Source: Candidatus Riflebacteria bacterium HGW-Riflebacteria-2 (GTDB taxonomy: Bacteria > Muiribacteriota > Ozemobacteria > Ozemobacterales > Ozemobacteraceae). Taken from it: DNA of 62,280 bases. Below are positions 5,763 to 14,847 of this stretch, in pieces. Position numbers and translations under genes: made by a program. A model generated the notes under the pieces. It saw only the letters and a program-made list of their open reading frames with translations. It was not told the DNA's origin and did not search any database. The stretch covers positions 1 through 62,280 of the forward strand of contig PGYA01000024.1 of assembly GCA_002839435.1 (NCBI GenBank), given 5' to 3'. Every line of letters begins with the position of its first letter. Position 1 is the stretch's first letter.

Positions 5763-8114
5763 ATGCAGAGCTGGTGGCGAGGTCTGTTGATACTGGTAAC
5801 GATAATACTTGCACTGCCGCCAGGCGCTCAGGCCTCTTCATGGCAGGTTTTCAATGAGGCATCAGGTATCAACGGCAGGGTCATAAACTGCTTTGCTTCT
5901 TTCAAGACGGTGATGGCCGTCGGCACCGATAAGGGAGTCAGCATCTACAGCGGCAATACCGGCACCTGGTCGGCAGTGGCTTTGCCCGACCAGGTCGCCT
6001 CGATGCCAATCAAAGACATAGCTTTTGATGAGCACGGACATCTGTGGCTGGCTACAGCCAACGGTCTGGTCAGCATACAGGGACAGAAAGTCAGTATTTA
6101 TGGCGCCAGGCAAAACCTGCCGACCATAGATATCGACCGCGTGCAGACACATGAGAACCGGCTATATATCGGCTGTTTTGGCGGCTATGTGGCTCAGGCG
6201 TATGTTCCTCAGTCGGGCAGCACAGCATTTACACCGGTCAATTACAGCAATTTTGCCGAAGAAGACCGGCTCAAAATCAAATCTGTCGGAGTTTCCGGCA
6301 TGGCGATGACCGGCCCGGCACGCGGCTGGTTCAGCACACGCGGCGGCGGACTGATAGAAATCAACGGCGCCAGCCAGTATCCTGCCAGCAGCAGCGACGG
6401 CAGCCCGGAACTATGGATTAACGATTTTTTCATATTCCCCGGCAAAAGTCGTGAACAACATATTATTGCAGCTACTCCGCAACATTTGAGTCTGATAAAA
6501 AACAACCGGGCACAGCATGAGATCAGCCTGCCCATGCAGGATCCATGGCTTAATTGCGTAATTACGGTTAAAGAACCCGACGAAATATTCGAGCTGCTCA
6601 AGCAGCCAGAAATGAGCAGCAGCGAAGAGGCACTGTTCGATTTTCTTGGCAAACACTCGCTTTACGCCGGCACCCGCAACAACGGATTATGGCGCTTTCA
6701 AAGAGGAAAATGGACACAATACCTCACAACCAACAGCATATTGCCATCTGACAGCATCAACCGCCTCTATGCGGTAGAACGTCTGCTGATAGTGTGCACT
6801 GATGGCGGCCTGGTGCTGATTCACCTCGATTCCAACCAGTATGATGAGTTTAAAAAAGAAGGTCTGGGCCGGGCATATTTTAAGACTTTCTTTCCGTTTC
6901 CGCCCTTATATGCCGTGCAAATCCCCAATTTTCAGATCGTTAAAGGCAGCAGCTACTGGTTTTCGCACCAGCATGGCCTGACCAGATGGCGCTCAGCAAG
7001 TTTCCCAAAAAATTACGACCAGCAGACACTGCCTGATGTCAGCACCAGAATCGAGCCGCAAAAGGAAGGCAAAGCAGGACATCTCGACAGCGAAGAACCC
7101 GAACTGCCAACCGATGATGTCAGCGAAGAAGCATTAAGGGGCTATTGGCAGCTGTTTACCAAAGAATTTCTTACTTACGACAATATCGATCTGTTTGAAA
7201 TTCCGGAACAGAAGATCACCTGGATGACCATCGATCGCAACAGCGGTTACCTCTGGCTGATATTCAACAAAAACCAGCTGGCACGCATGCGCATGGAAAA
7301 GCAGGTCAGCAAAAAAGACGGCAAAAAGCAGAAAATCGAGATGCCCGATTGGCAGATAGTCGATAAATACGTGCCGTGGAGCGACGGCACAGAGCTTAAC
7401 ATCGTCTGGTTCACGCCAGACAGCATCTATGTCGGCACCAAAAATGACGGATTCTATATACTGAAAAATCCGGGCAGCAGAGATCTTAAAAAGGAGCCGT
7501 TCGAGTGGCAGCACCACAATATTTTCAACGGCCTGCCCGACTCTGATGTTCGCGGTTTTGCGCAGTGGAATTCACCGCAAGGGCGTGTGCTTGCCATCAT
7601 GCATTACAATCAGGTCAATCTCTGGGACGGCAAGTTTTACAGCCGTCTCGACATCGGCGGCGGCAGGCATTACACCTGCATTGCCAGCGGTGAAGAAGGA
7701 AATCTCTGGGTTGGCTCAGTTGGTGGGCTGCAGCGTGTTGATCCTGCCGGGCATACTTACTCGTATGGCTCTGCCAACGCGTTTTTCGACTCAAACCGGA
7801 TCACAGCCATAGGCACTCTGCCGAGAAGCAGCGAATACGAGCTTGGCGTCTGGGTTGCCTGCGACGAGAGAGCTGGCGACAATGAAATGAATACACTGTT
7901 TGAAGGCTCAGACATTTCTCCGGCGGTAGTTACGGATAGCGAAGGGAACAAACTGGTTATCGAATTCGACACCAACAACTCATCTTTCCATTACTTTGAT
8001 GGTCTGACCTGGGACAAATGGAAAATGGGAGGCATCAGAAACATTTTTATTGACCGTGAATACGTATGGGTTACCACCAATCTTCGGGTTCGCCGTCTGC
8101 GCATTCCGCGCTGA
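5763..8114 (+). CDS. Secreted beta-propeller protein, copy A (two-component-propeller-type repeats)
   Basis: The start is chosen at ATG 5763, in line with the paralogue and better spaced from the G-rich ribosome binding site than ATG 5760. The product has 783 residues with a signal peptide ending near AQA|SSW. Repeated blade motifs resemble the sensor propellers of hybrid two-component proteins: HLWLATANGLVSI, LYAGTRNNGLWRF, IYVGTKNDGFYIL, NLWVGSVGGLQRV, YVWVTTNLRVRRL. Unlike those proteins, it carries no transmembrane, kinase or DNA-binding domain. It ends in RRLRIPR. It probably acts as an exported binding or scaffold protein; the ligand is unknown. It forms a tandem pair with the next gene, most of the length being near-identical or conservatively changed. 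Confidence 0.85.
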   Translation: MQSWWRGLLILVTIILALPPGAQASSWQVFNEASGINGRVINCFASFKTVMAVGTDKGVSIYSGNTGTWSAVALPDQVASMPIKDIAFDEHGHLWLATANGLVSIQGQKVSIYGARQNLPTIDIDRVQTHENRLYIGCFGGYVAQAYVPQSGSTAFTPVNYSNFAEEDRLKIKSVGVSGMAMTGPARGWFSTRGGGLIEINGASQYPASSSDGSPELWINDFFIFPGKSREQHIIAATPQHLSLIKNNRAQHEISLPMQDPWLNCVITVKEPDEIFELLKQPEMSSSEEALFDFLGKHSLYAGTRNNGLWRFQRGKWTQYLTTNSILPSDSINRLYAVERLLIVCTDGGLVLIHLDSNQYDEFKKEGLGRAYFKTFFPFPPLYAVQIPNFQIVKGSSYWFSHQHGLTRWRSASFPKNYDQQTLPDVSTRIEPQKEGKAGHLDSEEPELPTDDVSEEALRGYWQLFTKEFLTYDNIDLFEIPEQKITWMTIDRNSGYLWLIFNKNQLARMRMEKQVSKKDGKKQKIEMPDWQIVDKYVPWSDGTELNIVWFTPDSIYVGTKNDGFYILKNPGSRDLKKEPFEWQHHNIFNGLPDSDVRGFAQWNSPQGRVLAIMHYNQVNLWDGKFYSRLDIGGGRHYTCIASGEEGNLWVGSVGGLQRVDPAGHTYSYGSANAFFDSNRITAIGTLPRSSEYELGVWVACDERAGDNEMNTLFEGSDISPAVVTDSEGNKLVIEFDTNNSSFHYFDGLTWDKWKMGGIRNIFIDREYVWVTTNLRVRRLRIPR

Positions 8115-8196
8115 AAGAATCAAACACTCTAAAAAATCGCCTCAAAGAAAGACTTTCTGTTAAAATCAGGTAAGAAGCAAGTAAGGGGGATAAATC

Positions 8197-10560
8197 ATGC
8201 AAAACTGGCGGATGGCGCTGTTGATACTGGCGACAATCATGCTTCTACTGCCGATCAGCGCTAAAGCTGATTCATGGCAGGTTTTCAATGAGGCTTCAGG
8301 AATCGGCGGACGGGTAGTCAACTGTTTTGCCTCATTCAAGACGGTAATGGCGGTCGGCACCGATCAGGGAGTCAGCATTTACAGCGGCAATACCGGCACA
8401 TGGTCAGTGGTAGCGCTACCCGATCAGGTTGCTTCAATGCCGGTAAAAGACATCGCTTTCGATGAACACGGCCATCTCTGGCTGGCTACTTCCAACGGCC
8501 TGGTCAGCATTCAGGAAAAGAAGATCACCATCTACGATTCGCATCACAACCTTCCTACAATAGACATTGACCGTATACAGATCAGCAAAGACCGAATTTA
8601 CATCGGCTGTTTCGGTGGTTACGTGGCGCAGGCATACGTTCCGCAGACAGGTACAACCGTATTCTCAGCGGTCAACTATACCGACAGAGTAGAGGGTGAC
8701 AACCTGAAAATAAGGTCAGTCGGGATTTCCGGCCTGGCAATGACCGGCTCGCATCAGGGCTGGTTCAGCACCCGCGGCGGCGGTCTGGTAGAAATCAACG
8801 GAACGAGTCAATACACCGCCACTACCAGCGATGGCAGCCCAGAACTGTGGATTAATGATTTTTTCATCTTCTCTGGCAAAAAACGCGAAAAATACACTAT
8901 TGCCGCAACGCCGCAGCATCTGAGTCTGATAAGAAACAATCGGGCCGATTACGAAATCAGTCTGCCGATCGAAGACCCCTGGTTGAACTGCGTCATCACG
9001 GTCAAAGAACCTGACGAAATTTTCGATCTGCTCGACAGCCCTGAATTATCAGACAGCGAAGAGAAACTGTTCGACTTCCTCGGCAAACATTCGCTCTATA
9101 TCGGCACGAGAAACAATGGCCTGTGGCGCTTTCAAAAGGGCAAATGGACACAATACCTCACGACCAACAGTATTTTGCCGTCTGACAGCATCAATCGCCT
9201 TTACGCAATTGGCCGCCTGCTGATAGTCTGCACTGACGCAGGACTGGTGCTGATTCATCTCGACTCGAACCAGTATGATGAATTCAAAAAAGTAGGACTG
9301 GGTTCGGCGTATTTCAAGACGATCTACCCGTTTCCGCCACTCTATGCTGCGATGATCCCGCACTTTCAGATTGTCAGGGGCGGTAGCAGTTACTGGTTTT
9401 CACACCTGCATGGTCTGACCAGGTGGCGTTCAGCCAGTTTCCCCAAGAATTATGACCAGCAGACACTGCCGGATGTAAGCAGCCGAATTGAACAGACGAA
9501 AGAGGAAGAAGAGGAAAATGCCGGTCACCTGGATAATGAAGAGCCTGAACTGCCAGTCGATAAAATCGGGGAAGAGGCGTTGCGTGGTTACTGGCAGTTG
9601 TTTACCAAAGAGTATATTTTCTACGACCAGAGCGATCTGTTTGAGATACCCGAACAGAAAATAACCTGGATAGATGTCGATCGTAACTCAGACTATCTCT
9701 GGCTGATTTTCGACGGCAAGCGTCTGGCGCGCATGCGCATGGAAAAGCGTGTGGTCAAAAAAGACGGCAAAAAGGTCAAAGTCGAATTGCCAGACTGGCA
9801 GGTGCTCGACAAATATGTTCCGTGGGGCGATGGCACAGAATTGAATGTCGTGTGGTATACGCCAGACAGTGTCTACGTCGGCACTAAAAAAGATGGCTTT
9901 TATATTCTGAAAAATCCCGGCAGCAAGGATCTTAAGAAAGAACCGTTTGAGTGGCAGCACCACAGTATTTACACCGGCCTGCCCGACTCTGACGTGCGCG
10001 GCTTCGCACAGTGGAAAAGCGACAAGGGGCAGGTTCTGGCGATTCAGCACTATAACAGCATCAGCACCTGGGATGGCGATTTTTACAGCAGGATCGATCT
10101 CGGCGGGCGACGACGCTACACCTGTATTGCTGCCGGTGCCGAGGGCAACCTCTGGGTTGGCTCGGTTGGTGGTTTGTTTCGCCTGGATCCTACCGGGCAC
10201 GCTTATTCGTATACCAAAACCAATGCGCGGTTCGAATCTGACTATATCTCAGCAATCGGCACTTTGCCGGCCAGCACAGAGTTTCCGCTTGGGGTCTGGG
10301 TTGCCTGTGATGCTCTTGGAGACGACATCGACATGAACCCTCTGCTGAACGGCTCAGACCAGCCACCAGGAGTTGTTACTGATGCCAATGGCAATAAAAG
10401 AGTAATAGAACAGCAGATCACAGGCTCGTCATTGCATTACTTTGACGGCAGAACCTGGGACAAATGGCTGATCGCGGGTGTCAGCCATATCATGATCGAC
10501 CGCGAATTCGTCTGGCTGTCGACAAATATCAGAGTCCGCCGTCTGCGCATCCCTCGCTGA
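8197..10560 (+). CDS. Secreted beta-propeller protein, copy B (tandem duplicate of the preceding gene)
   Basis: 787 residues beginning MQNWRMALLILATIMLLLPI, with a signal peptide ending near AKA|DSW and an AAGGGGG ribosome binding site. It aligns with copy A from end to end with very few gaps, sharing blocks such as SWQVFNEASGI, NCFASFKTVMAVGTD, TRNNGLWRFQ and VRRLRIPR. Differences include a Glu-rich insert (KEEEEENAG, about residue 435) and loop substitutions. The gap between the copies is 82 bases and contains a duplicated -10 and leader, so copy B may be transcribed on its own as well as by read-through. Function is as for copy A: unknown, extracytoplasmic. Confidence 0.85.
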   Translation: MQNWRMALLILATIMLLLPISAKADSWQVFNEASGIGGRVVNCFASFKTVMAVGTDQGVSIYSGNTGTWSVVALPDQVASMPVKDIAFDEHGHLWLATSNGLVSIQEKKITIYDSHHNLPTIDIDRIQISKDRIYIGCFGGYVAQAYVPQTGTTVFSAVNYTDRVEGDNLKIRSVGISGLAMTGSHQGWFSTRGGGLVEINGTSQYTATTSDGSPELWINDFFIFSGKKREKYTIAATPQHLSLIRNNRADYEISLPIEDPWLNCVITVKEPDEIFDLLDSPELSDSEEKLFDFLGKHSLYIGTRNNGLWRFQKGKWTQYLTTNSILPSDSINRLYAIGRLLIVCTDAGLVLIHLDSNQYDEFKKVGLGSAYFKTIYPFPPLYAAMIPHFQIVRGGSSYWFSHLHGLTRWRSASFPKNYDQQTLPDVSSRIEQTKEEEEENAGHLDNEEPELPVDKIGEEALRGYWQLFTKEYIFYDQSDLFEIPEQKITWIDVDRNSDYLWLIFDGKRLARMRMEKRVVKKDGKKVKVELPDWQVLDKYVPWGDGTELNVVWYTPDSVYVGTKKDGFYILKNPGSKDLKKEPFEWQHHSIYTGLPDSDVRGFAQWKSDKGQVLAIQHYNSISTWDGDFYSRIDLGGRRRYTCIAAGAEGNLWVGSVGGLFRLDPTGHAYSYTKTNARFESDYISAIGTLPASTEFPLGVWVACDALGDDIDMNPLLNGSDQPPGVVTDANGNKRVIEQQITGSSLHYFDGRTWDKWLIAGVSHIMIDREFVWLSTNIRVRRLRIPR

Positions 10561-10567
10561 AGCTAGA

Positions 10568-10592
10568 TTTGTGCCACAAGCTGTGGCACAAA
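10568..10592. terminator. Bidirectional hairpin between convergent propeller genes
   Basis: TTTGTGCCACA (10568-10578) and TGTGGCACAAA (10582-10592) form a perfect 11-base stem around a 3-base loop, 8 bases after the stop of copy B and facing the convergent copy C. The T/A ends are short, so termination may be moderate in both directions. Confidence 0.7.
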
Positions 10593-10688
10593 ATTGATTT
10601 GACTTCAAGGCTTCTATACTTGGTATACCGCTTATGCCTGGCTCTCGGCAGGGTCTCAATAAAGCTTCATACTATTGTTGCCAGAGAA

Positions 10689-13496
10689 TCAGTAGGACTG
10701 CACTACTACTGGCATGTAGAGACGCATGACGCGGCACGAAGTTGCGATCCACAAGAATTCCTGATCGAACATCAGTGCCCGCACTCCTGGTCTCGACATG
10801 GGCTCCCACTTTTCGCCATCGTAGAGCATGATCTGAGAGATGCTTACATCGGCATTTAGAACGCGTAGTCGATACATGCTGTCGCGTCCGCGCGCGAGAG
10901 AAGGCGGCGGGTCTGACGATCTGTAAAGCTTGCGCACACCGGTTCCCTGATCCTTTGCATACTCATCGACCGCCACCGCGATGGTGTAAGGGTATTTGGC
11001 ATCGTCGGGCGCAGCAGCAATAGCTACGACCTTTTCCGAGTTAAAATCGTTCATGCGCCCGTGAATTTCATTGATCCTGACGTCAGGCGTAAGATACGAC
11101 AGTCCCTGAAACGAACCCAGCCAGAGATTGTAGTTGCGATCCTGCACCATGCAGGTGTATTTGCGCTCAGGCACCCCAATAAAGCTGAGTTTGCTGCCAT
11201 CGAAAGTTGCCAGACCTTTTTCGAACAACAGCGCCACCACCGCGCCCTCATTCGTCTTCCAGTATTCTATGGCGATCACTCGCTTGAACTGGTCGATTTC
11301 TTTTGAGTCGCTGGGAAACTCGATGCGCCGCCAGTCGGACGGGCGCAGGTCTTTGAGCGCCGCAGCATGTGCAGTCGGAAGATAGTAAACACCACTGTCT
11401 TTGGCACTCACATAAATTGCCGAGCCAACCCGCTGCACGCAGAGCAGATCGTCGTATTTTGCCCATGGCAGCTGGTCGGTAGCAAATTCATGCCAGTCGT
11501 TATTACTCGGGTCAGGAACAATCTCGCCGGGACGGTTGTCGAGGCAGGCGAGCTGGTTGTTGTCGAAAATAACCCAGACACGCTCAGCAAGATCGAGTGC
11601 GAGATCGTTGATGTCTTCAGATGGAATCGCGTGCAGCGGGCATTCCTGCATCAGTGAAGCGACAGTATAGAGCTGATGCCGGCGCTCATCATACAGGCTC
11701 TCGCCAACCCGGATAATCGCTTGAAGCCGTGTCGTGGCGGTAGCAGGGGCGCAGGTAGAAGAACTGTCGGCATTCTCCGCATCACTGGCGCTCTCGGCCG
11801 ACTCTGAGCCAGATGCCAGGGCTTCACTTTCAGCAGGGTTCTCGCCTTCGCCGCTTTCTTGCGACTGCTGTCGCATGTGCTCTGTGATAGCCGCTGCGAT
11901 ATCTTCGGCAGAAACAGAGTCGAGAGAAGGCGCATCGATTATCAGGTATTCGCCTGGCCCAGCCATGGTCTTCATATCGAGCGAAACATAAATTTCTGCT
12001 ATCGGTGCCAGGCAAAAATCGGTTGGCTGTTCTTTGCAATAGTGGTGCCAAAGCTCTTCACCAGCACTTGTTGGCGGCCGATCGCCGCTGGTACTGTTAT
12101 CTTCGATTGTCATATCCTTACTCGGATCGTTTGCTTTGCTTTCAAATCTTCCGGCAAGATGAAAACGGTATTGCATGGCTCCGATGAACGGCGCCGAAGG
12201 AAAAACGAAGCGTGAAATACCACGATCATGGGCGATCCAGATATCCTTGCCCTGCAGCATTTTTCCATAAGAAATGAACGGCTCGATCGGATAACACTTC
12301 TGCGAAGGATAACCGAAGACATAAGGCCCCCAGCTCTGCATGAACGGCCAGAAAGTCTTGGCCCAATATGGGTCTGAACCGCTGACCTGAAATAGATCAA
12401 ACTGCGTATCCTGGGTGATACCAAGCATAGTCAACCCGCCATCCGAAAGAATCGCGATCTTTTTCGGGCCGGGCAGATAGTAGACTTTGTTGATATTGTC
12501 TGAAGGCAACGGGCTGTCGCGCATGGTGAGATTGTTCCAGCGGCCATCATCGAACAGCCACAGGCCCTGCCCACGCGTTCCGGCAATCAGGGTTCGCTTA
12601 CCGATAAAAGTTTCAAGATGCAGATACCCCTTCGGCTTCTTGCGTTTGTATTCGTCTCTCTCCTCATCCGGGGCTGTGGTTATGCAGCTGATCCAGCAGT
12701 CTTCCGCCGGTAGAGAGCAGGTGCCAACCGGGCGGTTATTGGAAATGAGGTTCATCTGGTTCTGCGTCACAGCAATGATGCGGTTGGCATTGCCTTCCTC
12801 GAAGGACCAGAAATCATTGACCCAGTCTGAAAAAAGTTCGTCCTGGCCGACAAGATTACTACCATCGGCAGCCCGCAGCAGGCCTTTTCCCTTGGTCGAA
12901 TAAATGCCACCACCCGGGTAATCCATGGCCAGCGCCGTGATACCGACTGACATGAATTTGTTGAGATCTTCGACAGCCGCCCGGTTAACCGGAACGAAGC
13001 TCGAAATACTACTGCCTGGAGAAATCGACGAGTAAAAAAGCCAACCACCATAACAGCCGACATAAATTTTGTTATCGACAACCTGCACAACTTCGACATC
13101 TATAGTCGACAGGCCGTGTTCGTGGTCATAGCGTCTGAGCCTGGGAGCACCATCGGGAAAGTCTTCGAGGTCGATCGCAAATAACCCGGCTGGTGTAGCA
13201 GCCCACAGTGTCTTGTAATCGTCAAAATCGAGTGAACGCACGGCGAGACCGGCAAGCTGCTCATGATAGTTTGCGAGGTTGAACCAGGCCGAGTAATTCT
13301 CGAGATATACACCAATGCCCTTATCACTGCCCACCGCCATCATGCCCTCGTTAATGGCAAGACAGCTGAGATTGTTGCTCGGCAGTCCGGAGCGAATGTT
13401 CCAGGTCATCCAGGTCTGCCCGGCGCTGACCTGCGTGGCGACCAGCAATAAAGCGAGCAACATTAAACAGCTAACAATAAAGTTTGTTTTTACCAT
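10689..13496 (-). CDS. Secreted beta-propeller protein, copy C (diverged paralogue with acidic insert)
   Basis: 935 residues with a signal peptide (cleavage near VSA|GQT). It keeps the paralogues' plan: the N-terminal W-x-x-W/F-N opening, blades such as MMAVGSDKGIGVY, LWAATPAGLFAI, LIAGTRGQGLWLF, IYVSAKDSGVYYL and NLWLGSFQGLSYL, and a related C-terminal end (FDQEFLWIATSCRVMRLYMP). It is much more diverged than A and B are from each other. It also carries a low-complexity Ser/Glu/Ala insert at about residues 545-600 and extra cysteines. I see no ribosome binding site at the ATG. A TATAAT box ends 7 bases before it, which suggests a leaderless transcript. Convergent with copy B. Confidence 0.83.
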   Translation of the reverse strand: MVKTNFIVSCLMLLALLLVATQVSAGQTWMTWNIRSGLPSNNLSCLAINEGMMAVGSDKGIGVYLENYSAWFNLANYHEQLAGLAVRSLDFDDYKTLWAATPAGLFAIDLEDFPDGAPRLRRYDHEHGLSTIDVEVVQVVDNKIYVGCYGGWLFYSSISPGSSISSFVPVNRAAVEDLNKFMSVGITALAMDYPGGGIYSTKGKGLLRAADGSNLVGQDELFSDWVNDFWSFEEGNANRIIAVTQNQMNLISNNRPVGTCSLPAEDCWISCITTAPDEERDEYKRKKPKGYLHLETFIGKRTLIAGTRGQGLWLFDDGRWNNLTMRDSPLPSDNINKVYYLPGPKKIAILSDGGLTMLGITQDTQFDLFQVSGSDPYWAKTFWPFMQSWGPYVFGYPSQKCYPIEPFISYGKMLQGKDIWIAHDRGISRFVFPSAPFIGAMQYRFHLAGRFESKANDPSKDMTIEDNSTSGDRPPTSAGEELWHHYCKEQPTDFCLAPIAEIYVSLDMKTMAGPGEYLIIDAPSLDSVSAEDIAAAITEHMRQQSQESGEGENPAESEALASGSESAESASDAENADSSSTCAPATATTRLQAIIRVGESLYDERRHQLYTVASLMQECPLHAIPSEDINDLALDLAERVWVIFDNNQLACLDNRPGEIVPDPSNNDWHEFATDQLPWAKYDDLLCVQRVGSAIYVSAKDSGVYYLPTAHAAALKDLRPSDWRRIEFPSDSKEIDQFKRVIAIEYWKTNEGAVVALLFEKGLATFDGSKLSFIGVPERKYTCMVQDRNYNLWLGSFQGLSYLTPDVRINEIHGRMNDFNSEKVVAIAAAPDDAKYPYTIAVAVDEYAKDQGTGVRKLYRSSDPPPSLARGRDSMYRLRVLNADVSISQIMLYDGEKWEPMSRPGVRALMFDQEFLWIATSCRVMRLYMPVVVQSY

Positions 13497-13502
13497 GCTT
13501 CA

Positions 13503-13508
13503 ATTATA
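13503..13508 (-). promoter_or_regulatory. -10 box of a probably leaderless gene (propeller copy C)
   Basis: TATAAT on the minus strand is followed by exactly six bases and then the ATG at 13496, which places transcription start on the A of the start codon. No good -35 is clear (TTGTAA lies 15 bases upstream). There is no Shine-Dalgarno sequence. Confidence 0.5.
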
Positions 13509-13649
13509 CAACAAGCTGTACTGTTACAAGTTCATACAAAAGCCATTGCTTTTTTCTAAATCAGAGGCTTTGGCCATCCGACGGGATGCTTGTTTATAGC
13601 ATACCCATATCTGGGCAGAACGAAAAAAACCACCTGTTCTGGTTTTATT

Positions 13650-13706
13650 TTTGTCACAGCTTACAACTTTTACAGTCGCAAAAAATTGCAATTTGAGTGT
13701 GACAAA
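13650..13706. promoter_or_regulatory. Long-spaced inverted repeat upstream of the esterase gene
   Basis: TTTGTCACA (13650-13658) and TGTGACAAA (13698-13706) are a perfect 9-base inverted pair separated by 39 AT-rich bases, which include GCAAAAAATTGC. A weak promoter (TTGCAA 13686-13691, 17 bases, TAAGAA 13709-13714) overlaps the right arm, so the pair may be a repressor or looping site. Function not established. Confidence 0.35.
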
Positions 13707-13750
13707 GTTAAGAATGTTACAGTCTGCTGTGTATATAGGAGAAAATGCTT

Positions 13751-14806
13751 ATGAAAAAAATGCTTGCGGGTTTTGTATTGTTTTCTTTGCTCTTCGTTAC
13801 CAGTGCATACGCTGCCAAACCTGTTTCTAAGCTAAAAGCGAATGGAATCAGGCTTGTGCCGGGAAACCAGACGATAACCATGAACTGGGCTTCGCCCGGC
13901 AATTCTGAGGGTAATAAACGAACTTTTATCGTTCATACGCCACCAAAGGTTGATAAAAAGAAGGTTTATCCTGTCGTTTTCATTTTTCACGGTGGTGGCG
14001 GCAGTGGCGCCAAGGCTCTGGAACAGTATGGATTCGACAAGACTGCTGACACACAAGGCGTGATCGTAGTATATCCGACGGGCACATCTTCAGATCCGCG
14101 CCATGGGTATACCTGGAATAACGGCCTGGGCTTTGGCCTGAATCTTAATGCAAAGGCAGATTCTGTTGATGACGTTGGTTTTGTTCGTGAGATTCATAAA
14201 AAGTTGACTACAGATCTCTCTGGCAACATTGATAAACAGAGAGTTTATGCGGCAGGCGTTTCGAACGGCGGAATGTTCACCAACCTTCTGGCTGCGCAGA
14301 CTGGCGATCTTTTTGCCGCGGTCTGTTCTATTGCTGGAACAACCGAAAGCTGGTCGCTTGATTCATCGAAGCGCCGGACTCTGCCGACTCCTAAAATGCC
14401 GATGAATGTTCTTCTGGTACGCGGCACGCAGGATTCTACAATCATGTATTTCGGCGATAGAATCGAAGGCATGCATCGGCCGGGTTCGCCAACTCATAAT
14501 GGTGACACCACATCCATGCTGCGCTATTGGGCTGTTGCAAACAGATGTTCGCTGGTTCCGGCCCGTGAGAATGTAGAAAATTCGCGCCTTTCTGAAAACA
14601 GATATGTTCTAACCCAGACTTTTCTTCCTTCAGCTCGTTCCGGCGCTTCTGGCGAAGTTACGTTGATGACCATCATTGGCGGAACTCACAGCTGGGGTGA
14701 CCCCAAAATCATTGCACCGGGAGAATTCAACAACAGCCTCTGGAAGTTTTTCAACAAATACAAAAAGACACAGCCGAGATCGATCAGAAGCTCAGGGGGC
14801 ATGTAA
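13751..14806 (+). CDS. Secreted PHB-depolymerase/feruloyl-esterase-like (LpqC-type) alpha/beta hydrolase with SSGGM tail
   Basis: I start at ATG 13751, 9 bases after GGAG; the ATG at 13745 is too close. The protein has 351 residues with a signal peptide MKKMLAGFVLFSLLFVTSAYA. An alpha/beta hydrolase core follows: oxyanion region FIFHGGGGSG (about 78-86), the nucleophile elbow G169-V-S171-N-G173 followed by GMFTNLLAA, an acidic residue in VRGTQDST, and the catalytic His candidate in GGTHSWG. The family acts on esters of polymers or aromatic acids; substrate unknown. The C-terminus RSIRSSGGM matches two other secreted hydrolases nearby. The next gene follows 41 bases downstream. Confidence 0.85.
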   Translation: MKKMLAGFVLFSLLFVTSAYAAKPVSKLKANGIRLVPGNQTITMNWASPGNSEGNKRTFIVHTPPKVDKKKVYPVVFIFHGGGGSGAKALEQYGFDKTADTQGVIVVYPTGTSSDPRHGYTWNNGLGFGLNLNAKADSVDDVGFVREIHKKLTTDLSGNIDKQRVYAAGVSNGGMFTNLLAAQTGDLFAAVCSIAGTTESWSLDSSKRRTLPTPKMPMNVLLVRGTQDSTIMYFGDRIEGMHRPGSPTHNGDTTSMLRYWAVANRCSLVPARENVENSRLSENRYVLTQTFLPSARSGASGEVTLMTIIGGTHSWGDPKIIAPGEFNNSLWKFFNKYKKTQPRSIRSSGGM

Positions 14807-14847
14807 CGCCAGAAACGATGAGTAAAGCCATAAAAGGAGACCGTATA

